From Gymnopus androsaceus JB14 (taxonomy: Eukaryota > Basidiomycota > Agaricomycetes > Agaricales > Omphalotaceae), in assembly GCA_009733575.1 (NCBI GenBank), contig ML769482.1, positions 142,062 through 206,061 on the forward strand: a stretch of DNA of 64,000 bases, written 5' to 3'. This document shows, piece after piece, positions 56,113 to 64,000 of this stretch (within the stretch, counting starts at the first letter, position 1; each line of letters opens with the position of its first letter). The position numbers were made by a program, and so were the translations under genes. Below the pieces are notes generated by a model. The model was not told the DNA's origin and made no database searches. It saw nothing but the letters and a program-made list of their open reading frames with translations.

Positions 56113-57537
56113 ATGACTAATGGTAGAAACCAACGCCAGTCTGGAGAAGGAGCGACGGGCCTCCCTGCTCTCCCTCCGGGATCGCAAATGCAAGAAGTTA
56201 CCCGCATCGCAACCAAGGGCCTCCAGTCTATCCATGATCAGGTCATCGACGGTACCATCATCCCAGACATTGGTCGCTGTAACATGCGCCAATACCTCAC
56301 TGCCGTCTTCACCAGCTTCAATCTCTTCGAAGCACACAGCATCGGCGACTCCTTGCAGTCCTGGTTCGATAGTCTCGACAACTTCGAGAGAAGAACGAGA
56401 CAGGCCGAGCAGGAAGGACACCGACGGAACCCCGGCTCGGGAGGTGGTCGACCCCTTCTGCCTGGTATTGAAGCCATCCTTGCTGGGACGGCTCACATCG
56501 CGCCCAACAGACTCGTTGGGGGTGGTGCAGGCCCAAACTCTTCAGGGAGGTATGGTGTCAACCCTCCAGCAGCAGGTAGAGAAGGAGACGAGACTGGTAG
56601 AGGAAGGAGGGAGGAAGAGGAAAACGCTGGAGGAGAGACTCGAGCTATTCCAGCCAGAAGAGCTCGAGCAGACTCTTCCGACGAAGAGGAAGAAGACAAC
56701 GGGGACAGAGGAGAGCTTGGGACCAATACCGCAAAGAAAGCCAAGCTCGACCTGGCCTTCTGCGATTGGACTGCTGACTCGACTATCCGCGAGACCCTAC
56801 TCTCGCCCCGACACCAACTCATCAGCAAGAAAATCGAGAACCACAAGCGGGATTTGGATGGAGCCGTCGACAACATCGAGAGCAGCAGGAGTAATCCCAT
56901 TTGGCCCAGGAAGCTCTGGAAACCGATACTCAGAGATGAATACATCGATCTCACCGAAGTCCTCGCGGTCGTCTTGGACTACGACGGTCAAGACTCGACC
57001 CGCACAGCTTCCAACGCCTTCGCAGAGGCCCTCGAAGGCACGACACTTGCCAAGCCAACCGCTACTAGAGCGATCAACAATCGAGTCACTTGGCTCCAGG
57101 CCTGGTACACCTATAAAGAAGCAGTCTGCTTCGTATACGGGAGCCGTCGCAGGGAACTCCAGGCCTACGAACTCCACATCCAACGACTTTTCAACAACTT
57201 CCAGCCCAGTGTCCACCCAAGCATTATCAAATATGACAAAGCAGTCTGCCAGCTCATCGGTTCGAGAAGAGACATCCTCCTCGATGAAGTCAGCCACCCT
57301 GATGTCGCTGAATTCCGGGACCGGTATATTATCCCTGGCGGAACGCATCACCAACTACAGGGATCCTCGCCTGCCGAATACTCCAAATCAAGCGGTCGCC
57401 CTCGCAACAAAGCCAAAGAGGTTTGCAACAAGTTCAACCGAGGAGACTGCGACGGCTGCGAGAGGAAGCACCAGTGCTCGACCTGCGGTGAAAAGGGGCA
57501 TGGAGCGAACAAGTGCAGTAAGGGAAGCAGGAAGTGA
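56113..57537 (+). CDS. Gag-like ORF1 of the DIRS-like element
   Basis: 474 residues, starting TNGRNQRQSGEGATGLPALP. Helical capsid-like region, an Arg/Glu-rich acidic middle (RRARADSSDEEEEDNGDRGE) and a C-terminal zinc knuckle CSTCGEKGHGANKC preceded by VCNKFNRGDCDGCERKHQC. It ends at TGA 57535-57537. The gene is overlapped along its whole length by the open +1 frame that leads into RT. Confidence 0.85.
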   Translation: MTNGRNQRQSGEGATGLPALPPGSQMQEVTRIATKGLQSIHDQVIDGTIIPDIGRCNMRQYLTAVFTSFNLFEAHSIGDSLQSWFDSLDNFERRTRQAEQEGHRRNPGSGGGRPLLPGIEAILAGTAHIAPNRLVGGGAGPNSSGRYGVNPPAAGREGDETGRGRREEEENAGGETRAIPARRARADSSDEEEEDNGDRGELGTNTAKKAKLDLAFCDWTADSTIRETLLSPRHQLISKKIENHKRDLDGAVDNIESSRSNPIWPRKLWKPILRDEYIDLTEVLAVVLDYDGQDSTRTASNAFAEALEGTTLAKPTATRAINNRVTWLQAWYTYKEAVCFVYGSRRRELQAYELHIQRLFNNFQPSVHPSIIKYDKAVCQLIGSRRDILLDEVSHPDVAEFRDRYIIPGGTHHQLQGSSPAEYSKSSGRPRNKAKEVCNKFNRGDCDGCERKHQCSTCGEKGHGANKCSKGSRK

Positions 57538-59587
57538 GCAAGGACTGACTGAGCCCACGGCTAGTCGTCCGTCGCTCACGAGCTTCTGGAAGGCAGCTGT
57601 AGACTTTGCAGGGATAGGAGATGGAGAGGAGATAGGGGGTGAAGGAGATGAGGAGCCGGATGGTGAAGTTGGATTGGGAGTTGGGGGAACAGTGAACGAA
57701 CGGCCGAGTCTGCCTCGATTCATGAGGGGTTTCGGTTTCCGCGACGACGTAACCCCTCAAGGAAGCAGGACGGCAGAATACACTCTACACGATGAACCGC
57801 TTCCGCGACCTCCGCCAGTCGAGTTCGAAGGACCAGCATGGACGACCATCCAGGAAAATCCGCATCTTTTCCGAGTCCAAACGCCAATTAATATTGATCA
57901 CCTCGAAACGCTACTAGAAACTCACCCAAACAAACCCTTCGTCAAATCAGTCCTAGTCGGATTGCGGGAAGGATTCTGGCCTTGGGCGACAACTCGACCG
58001 AGACTTGAGTTCCCGATTACTTGGGACTGGTCGTGGGCCCCGCTTCCCTCGGTTAGAGAAAGAGACTTCATCAATGATCAGTGTGAACTGGAAGCTGAAC
58101 TAGGAAGGCACTCACAGGCTTTCGGACCAGGTCTCCTCGAAGGGATGTATTCTACCCCCGTCATTGCTGTCCCAAAACCACACTCAAACGACCTTCGCTT
58201 GGTAGCCCACCAATCTGCAGGTGAATATTGTCAGAACAATATGGTCGACAAGAGTCAAACGAAAGGCAATCGACTAGACTCACTGCTCGTTTTCCTCCCC
58301 CTTCTCCTCGCTTTTGTGAGAGCAAACCCAGGGAAACGATTCATCCTCTGGAAATCAGATGTTTCGAACGCCTTCCGCCTACTCCCAATGCACCCGCTGT
58401 GGCAAATCAAGCAGGTCGTTACCACGGGCATGCCAATGAAGGAAGAGGAAAGGTCGGGGAATTACGATGAATTGAGAAAAAAGAGGTTCGTTGACTGGAG
58501 AGCGTGCTTTGGAAGCAGTGGCTCTCCTCGGATCTGGAACTCCGTTATGGGCCTCGCTGTGTGGATAGCCATCCACATATACATGATTATCCTCCTCTGC
58601 TGCTTCATGGATGACTGTTTCAGTATCGCGCTTCAAGGGGACATGGAACTATACAAACCTTACAACATGCTGCTCCCGCGAGAGCAGGTCAAACTACTCC
58701 GCCTCTGGGATTTCCTTGGAATTCCCCACAAAAAGTCGAAGCAGGTCTGGGGGGAAATCTTGACCGTCATTGGTTTTGAAATCGACGTGAATGCTTTGAC
58801 TGTTACGCTGCCAGCGGACAGCAAGAACGAGTTGGTGGCGCAAGTCAGGAGGTTTGCAGGGTCGCGCCGGAGGACCCTGCAAGATTGGCAACAGTTGACC
58901 GGATGGATCAACTGGTCATTCAATGTCTTTCCGCTACTACGCCCCGCTCTCGCTAATGTTTACGAAAAAATGAAAGGAAAATCCGCCCAGTCCGCCCAAA
59001 TTTTCGTAAATAAACCAGTGAAGGACGACCTCAATTGGTTCGCGGACCACGTCGAGACCTCGTCTGGCGTGCTTCTCTTTGCAACCATGGATTGGAAGCC
59101 TCTTCGAGAACACGACATGGTTATCTATGGTGATGCGTGCTTGGAGGGCATGGGTTTCTGGGTACCAGATAGGGGTCTGGGTTTCTCTGGGAAAACAGAC
59201 CAGTCCTCTCCATTAGCGCACCTTATACTCTTTTGGGAAGCCCTCACTGTCCTAGCCGCCCTCCGCTGGCTCGTCTCCTCCCCCGATCGCAGAGGAACCG
59301 TGGAGCGACCTTTCCGCCTCACTTTCAGGTCTGACAGTTCCAATACTGTCAACATGTTCAATTCCTTACGAGCCCTCCCGAAGTACAACCCCATCCTCAT
59401 CGCCGCCGTCGATATCCTGATTGACCACCATGTCGACCTACGTGTTGTGCACATTCCTGGGTCCCAAAACTCAGTTGCGGATGCGCTTTCACGTTTCGAC
59501 TACACAACGGTCCGCCAATTGCAACCGGACATTATGGTCCTCCCACTACAACCCCCTCAATTGCCGCTGGGGGCAAACGAAAAATGA
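57538..59587 (+). CDS. Reverse transcriptase-RNase H ORF2 of the DIRS-like element
   Basis: The frame is open from 56120 to 59587 (1155 codons), but recognisable RT sequence starts after gag, so the true start is not fixed. RT motifs are YSTPVIAVPKPHSNDLRLVA, RFILWKSDVSNAFRLLPMHP, the catalytic FMDD (LCCFMDDCFSI, about 58610), and GEILTVIGFEIDV. RNase H motifs are VIYGDACLEGMGFWV, then RSDSSNTV and GSQNSVADALSRFD. The stop TGA (59585-59587) overlaps the ATG of the recombinase as ATGA. Expression could use +1 frameshifting or internal initiation. Confidence 0.88.
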
Positions 59588-60570
59588 ACATCGGATCCAC
59601 GTCGACCAGGCAACCTACCCGGAGGCCCTGGTCTAGAGAGGAGCTCATTCGAGGTCGTAACATTGCATTAGGCCTCGCTACTGATGTCTCCTCTCAGAAC
59701 ACCTATAATTCCCACCTCAATTCATACATTGCATTCTGCTCAATGCACTCGTTTCCGCTCGACCCCACCCCCGACACCCTGTCCTTCTTTGTTGTCTACA
59801 TGTCCCACCATATCGAACCTCGTTCCGTCGGATCGTATCTCTCAGGGATATGCGACCGTTTGGAAATCCATTTCCCAGACGCACGCCAAAACCGGAACTC
59901 GCCCCTTGTCAAGAAAACCTTAGCAGGAATGAAAAAGCTTCGCAGCAAACCTATACGCAGGAAGCAACCCCTCACTCGAAAACACCTTCTCGACGTTCAA
60001 CACTCCATAACTGCCTTCTCCCCATACGACGACGTCCTGTTCGCCATCATGCTCATCACAGGAACATGCGGGTTGTTGAGACTTGGCGAACTTACGTTGC
60101 CAGACAACCCTTCCATACAAAATTTCAGAAAAATCACCTTACGGGAATCGATCGAACTTCAAGACGATAATGGCTTCTCGTTCTGGCTACCATACCACAA
60201 GGCTGACCGTTTGTTTGAGGGGAATCGAATCGTCATTCTCCCCAAATGGAACCTCCAACCCCGTCGCCTCCTCCACCACTACCTTCAGCTCCGCGACGAC
60301 CGCTTCCCGTTCCATCCACACCTCTGGGTCACCTGCGGCGGCTCCGTGCCCACCAGGTCCTGGTTCATGCGCCGTCTGCGTGCTATCGAACCAGATTCTC
60401 GTTGGGCGGGTCAGTCCATGCGAGCTGGGGGAGCTACAGCTATGGCTGAGGATGGAGCACCACCGCAGGCAATCCAAGCTGCTGGAAGGTGGGCATCCGA
60501 GACATTCCAGATCTACATCCGCAGAAATCCCTTCGTCCTGAATGCCATGCTCGCCGCTCGCCGCCAATGA
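59584..60570 (+). CDS. Tyrosine recombinase ORF3 of the DIRS-like element
   Basis: 328 residues. N-terminal SAM-like domain (SSQNTYNSHLNSYIAFCSMH), then the catalytic domain with Arg-I in TGTCGLLRLGEL, the second box AGQSMRAGGATAMAEDG (Arg-II present, the usual first His replaced by Ser), the position-III AAGRWAS and nucleophile Tyr in FQIYIRRNPFVLNAM. It integrates circular cDNA by site-specific recombination, so no target duplication is expected. Confidence 0.9.
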   Translation: MNIGSTSTRQPTRRPWSREELIRGRNIALGLATDVSSQNTYNSHLNSYIAFCSMHSFPLDPTPDTLSFFVVYMSHHIEPRSVGSYLSGICDRLEIHFPDARQNRNSPLVKKTLAGMKKLRSKPIRRKQPLTRKHLLDVQHSITAFSPYDDVLFAIMLITGTCGLLRLGELTLPDNPSIQNFRKITLRESIELQDDNGFSFWLPYHKADRLFEGNRIVILPKWNLQPRRLLHHYLQLRDDRFPFHPHLWVTCGGSVPTRSWFMRRLRAIEPDSRWAGQSMRAGGATAMAEDGAPPQAIQAAGRWASETFQIYIRRNPFVLNAMLAARRQ

Positions 60571-60908
60571 CCAGAACCACATCTTCCGAATCACTAGTAG
60601 CCTCTTAGCACTAGTTTCGGTCCTTTCTTGGCCGTCTCTCCCTCGTTTTTCTTGCACGCGTACCTCCCTGTACCCTCTCGCAATTCAAAAATGGCCCGCT
60701 GGGTCGGTTTAGCTGCTAAACACCTGTGTGACGGGTTCGAACCTGAACGAATTGGATACATTTCTGATGACCTTGTTTATTTGGCACTGGCAGGTTGGCA
60801 CCAATTGAAATTTATAAATGACGCAGGTGATCTGTATTGTGCCGAGCTGCCAAGTAAGCACACATAAACAAGATTGTCAAAATCCTGGCTTCCCGTTTTC
60901 AATGCAAC

Positions 60909-61030
60909 GCACTGTAACATCTGCACATGCCATCGAAAGACTTTTTGAAATCAATGGTTCAAGCATCTTTCGCATGCACGCCGGAGTTAATGTGGGCTCG
61001 TGAACCATCCGCTCTCCGATACTATTATAG
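60909..61030. other. Spacer
   Basis: Nothing recognised between the DIRS-like element and the next MITE. Confidence 0.4.
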
Positions 61031-61032
61031 TA

Positions 61033-61322
61033 TTCACGCCAGAAGTACAAAAAAATCCGCTCGAATGAAAAACAGACTGATTAAGAACTTTTTGTACAAA
61101 AAATCGCTCATTAGTGAAATTTTGAGTGAAAACTACTCATTCAGCTTGACTGAAATGGAATTTCCGACTGAAAGATGATCATTCAGTCAAGAAATTCCAT
61201 TTTGGTTGAGCTGAATGATTAATCTTCACTCAAAAATTCACTAATGAGTGATATTTTGACCAAAAAGTTCTCAATCCATCTATTTTTCTCTCGAGCAGAT
61301 TTTTTTGTACTTTCGGCGTGAT
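61033..61322. mobile_element. Foldback MITE, 290 bp, TA target duplication
   Basis: The whole element is an imperfect palindrome. The left ttcacgccagaagtac matches the inverse of gtactttcggcgtgat at the right, and pairing continues to the centre (gtgaaattttgagtgaa with ttcactcaaaaattcac). TA flanks both ends (61031-61032, 61323-61324). It is a Stowaway-like, mariner-mobilised type. Confidence 0.85.
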
Positions 61323-61324
61323 TA

Positions 61325-62670
61325 CTTATTTCAAATATGAAATCACATGCTGCGCTTTTACTTAGCATGTTCGGAGAACGGATGTCACCAGCCGAGTTTT
61401 GACTTCACCTGACCGCTTGTAACGTAATGACAGGCAATGACCCATCCCTTTTGCCTTCAAGAATGGGTCTGAAACTGCTCTCTGGATGCCTAGTTTATCA
61501 TGCAGTTCAAGATGTTTTCTGTGCAAGCAAAGTTCTTGGTATTTTTGCAAGGATCTAGTCTCTTATAAACAGACAACTACACAATCATAACGATGTGTAG
61601 AGAGTCTGTCACCTAAGGCAGATCATTTGGGCACTTGTATTTAGACGCCAATATCTGATGTAATCTCCTCTGATCCGACTCGGAACGCTGCCAAAACACC
61701 GTATTCCTCCAATCTGCCGCATTGCAAAAGCATAAATGCAATGAATTTCAGTTCTTAGATGACTTTCTCAAGTCAAGGGCTTAATCTGAATAAATTCATG
61801 CAAGTTTGCTATCAGAAGAGAGTGAGTACTTAGTGTTAATTTTTGGTTAATTTCAGCCATTATTTCAAGGGAAAGTGAAGATTTTGGAGTGTTAGGCATT
61901 CATAAGGCAATATTACACCGGTGTAGGCCAGGAAACCATAAAACAACTTAAATGCATGTTGAACATCGAAACAAAGACACTGGTATGGTTTCGGCAGGGC
62001 GCCAAGATTATGTAAGATTAGTAATAAGACACAAGTGCCCAAGCGGCCAATACTTAAAAAATAGACTAGCAAGGATCACAACATCTTCAGTTTATAAAAC
62101 TCGCACAGAATGCTCATATCACTCCTAAAAGCTCAATATTTACTGCTAATGCCTATCCTTGGCCCAACCTGTGATAATTTAATAGAATATACAGTAGGTT
62201 TGTAGCAAACTCATCCCAAAATGGCTGAAGTTAAAGGTAAATCAATGCAATTTCACATTGGAAGCATCTCATAACTTTATATTGTTCTTTTTTGAGGCTC
62301 TAAAATGTTCACAGTGTTCTCAAGAGCGAAATTTGGTTAAAAATCCTCGATAATCTGTATGATTGCATTTTCTTACAGTGTATCACACTCTTAGTATCCT
62401 GTATGTAACACACAAGCATTATTGCTGAACTTGCGCCTCCGCGATTCTGTGAGACCCGGTGCACGAAACGGATCTTGGACCAACGTATCCCAAATGTCTC
62501 GCACCTAGATGTAGGTGGAGACCAAATGCAACCACCCGGGGTAACCGTGCCGTAAGGTGGGTCTGGACAAAAGTATGAGTGTTGTACGGAACAGTACAAG
62601 CCTCAGAGGTGCAAGGAACAGTGTACGGGCCACCCGCTGATGTAATCAGGAGGAAGCGGGTGGTATTGTG
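61325..62670. other. Non-coding, no recognised gene
   Basis: AT-rich to about 62400, then a GC-richer stretch leading into the minisatellite. No supported ORF, tRNA or transposon end. Confidence 0.45.
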
Positions 62671-62679
62671 GTCCGACGA

Positions 62680-63040
62680 CCAGAAATGAGTGGGAGCGGA
62701 TGGAATACGGGTGAAGGGGTGGTCCAAAAAGGTGTAATAAGTCCGAATATGGATAATGCGGACGGAAATAGCGTGAGAGCGGGTGGAATAGGGTGAAAGC
62801 GGGCGGAAATAGCGTGGGAGCGGACGGAATAGTGCAAAAGCGGATGGAAATAGTGTGGGAGTGGATGGAATAGGGTGAAAGCGGATGGGAATAGTGTGAG
62901 AGCGGATGGAATAGCGTGAAAGCAGATGGGAATAGTGTGAGAGCGGATGGAATAGCGTGAGAGCGGATGGAATAGCGTGAGAGCGGATGGAAATAGCGTG
63001 GGAGCGGACGGAATTGAGCAAAAGTGGATGGTTCCAGAGG
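62680..63040. repeat. Minisatellite, about 20-22-bp unit
   Basis: About 16 tandem variants of gagcggatggaatagcgtga, alternating with a gga(a)atagngtggg form, more regular towards the right. The open minus frames here are a by-product of the repeat. Confidence 0.92.
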
Positions 63041-63088
63041 TTCTAGAGGTAGCAAAACCCAAATAGGAAGCTCCCGAGGAGCTTTGGT

Positions 63089-64000
63089 ATGGAAAGCCGG
63101 AAGGCCTTGCTCACTTTGACAGTTCCGTTGATGGCAGCTGTCAAGGACCCGGAAAACCTCTAATCACATAATATTTTTCTTCATTCAGCGCCTCTCACAA
63201 TTGCAGTTCGGCAAGGTGAAAACTATACTTGAATATTCCGTAACTGTAGCTCTGGGACAACTCTGGAGTCTATATTTGAGTAGTAAAGCTGCAGTTTTAG
63301 TCTAAAGTAATCTGGACTTCAATTCTAAATTCTGCATCTGGAAACAGATACTCTAGTACTATAGTCGCTACAGTGGCTACAAGAGTCTACAGGGCTTATG
63401 TGACTCTCCTACAAGGCTCTATAGTAGCTCGCATAGATCCTGTAGCCAGAATGCACTTGGAGATGTGGCTTCAGAGGAATATAATTATATAAATGACTGT
63501 TGATTCTACAAGGTTATCTACTTATGAGTACATGAGTATTTAAGTAAATATATAAGGATTCGACAAAAGGAGATGTAAATCCAAATGCAAGCAAATATGT
63601 GTGCAAGGGTTAATCATCCTCCAGGGTCTGAGACTTGAGAGTTGACTGCCAGTGTGGGGCAAAGATGTGAATGTGTGCAAATGGATCAAGCAGCTGTGGA
63701 CATCAATATTCAACAAATCAAAGCTGGAACAACCCTCAAGATGCACATTGTCAGTGACAATGGTAGCAATTACTTAACTTGTAGCAAAGTTGGGGTTTAA
63801 GTATTACTACTGTAGTATCAGCATACTTGTACTGCATTAATTCTAGAGTCTTCTACAGATTCACTCATACTTATCAGGCACATATGGGCATGGAGCAGGA
63901 GAGCTTGAAGGAAGTATTCCCAGTGTTGCCCACAGACAATTTTAGGGAAAATCAGAGACTCAATAAGGTAAGAATTGAACTTGAGATCTGGCATGTACAA
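63089..64000. mobile_element. Second copy of the terminal-inverted-repeat element (left part, cut by window end)
   Basis: From tatggaaagccggaaggcct onward this follows 13635-14530 in the same orientation with scattered substitutions and small indels (for example an extra ttatataa at about 63486 and a deleted block near 63915). The right end lies beyond the window. Confidence 0.9.

Larger units (their letters stand above)
55385..60908 (+). mobile_element. Tyrosine-recombinase (DIRS-like) retrotransposon, apparently intact
   Basis: The element is 5.5 kb with outer inverted termini gttgcattgaaaacg (55385) and cgttttcaatgcaac (ending 60908); homology between the ends extends about 65 bp inward. 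It encodes gag, RT-RNase H and a tyrosine recombinase in that order, with no DDE integrase, the hallmark of DIRS-order elements. Each end carries an imperfect hairpin: a near-perfect 95-bp stem at 55392-55612 and a weaker one at about 60755-60908. All three frames are open, so the copy is recent or active. Confidence 0.88.

Noticed and set aside
56493..57354. Long minus-strand frames under the gag gene (153 and 185 codons)
   Set aside because: The composition mirrors the GC-rich gag coding strand; the zinc knuckle and element structure support the + strand only.
62419..63062. Three long overlapping minus-strand frames rich in Ser/His/Phe/Pro
   Set aside because: They are produced by the minisatellite, whose unit is open in all three minus frames; no family features.
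1..64000. tRNA, rRNA or other structured RNA genes
   Set aside because: I looked for B-box-like ggttcgaatcc words and cloverleaf context and found none convincing; no rRNA sequence recognised.

Overview
This window is a fungal nuclear contig, very probably from an Agaricomycete (mushroom-forming basidiomycete). The evidence is: many spliced genes with roughly 50-nt GT-AG introns; NACHT/NB-ARC proteins with the Agaricomycete-type N-terminus (F-x-I-x-G-G); a 7-TM family typical of the group; a BRCA2/Brh2-type protein; and a mixture of hAT-like, Tc1/mariner, Ty1/copia and tyrosine-recombinase (DIRS-like) transposons. There are no bacterial or organellar features. One assembly gap of 25 Ns lies at 2933-2957.

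Layout. 1-1.3 kb: the 5' end of an unidentified acidic protein, divergent from mitochondrial EF-Ts. 1.7-16.2 kb is a transposon and pseudogene island. It holds a composite dead Tc1/mariner element (1699-6613) carrying two hAT-type insertions with perfect 8-bp target duplications, a hairpin-rich small transposon (7232-7790), minisatellite DNA, a truncated copia element with a recognisable LTR and primer-binding site (8471-10217), a NACHT pseudogene (10.75-13.58 kb) and a 2.57-kb terminal-inverted-repeat element (about 13635-16205) whose left end recurs at 63089-64000.

16.8-50.9 kb is the gene-dense core: BRCA2/Brh2 (-), a kinase-like relic (+), a taxilin-like coiled-coil protein with an internal SUMO-like domain (+), UDP-GlcNAc pyrophosphorylase (-), mitochondrial processing peptidase alpha (-), a serine carboxypeptidase (+), two unknown genes (+), a 7-TM protein (-), alkaline ceramidase (-), a secreted double-NIS1-domain protein (+), a lactonase (-), an Oac1-type mitochondrial carrier (-), an Mdm1-type sorting nexin (+), TRM6 (-) and a She4/Cro1/UNC-45 chaperone (+). 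These are mostly housekeeping genes and are not a functional cluster. Between the lactonase and the carrier is a chimeric relic made of fragments of EF-Ts and of the 3' end of BRCA2, both of which exist as complete genes elsewhere in the window.

51-64 kb is a second accessory region: an apparently intact NB-ARC/TPR (NLR-type) protein with nine near-identical 120-nt TPR units, a hAT-like MITE with perfect 8-bp target duplications, an apparently intact 5.5-kb tyrosine-recombinase retrotransposon (gag, RT-RNase H, recombinase), a foldback TA-flanked MITE, a minisatellite of about 20 bp, and the second copy of the terminal-inverted-repeat element.

Exon limits were inferred by eye from reading frames and splice motifs, and product names from recognised motifs. 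No alignments or database searches were run.
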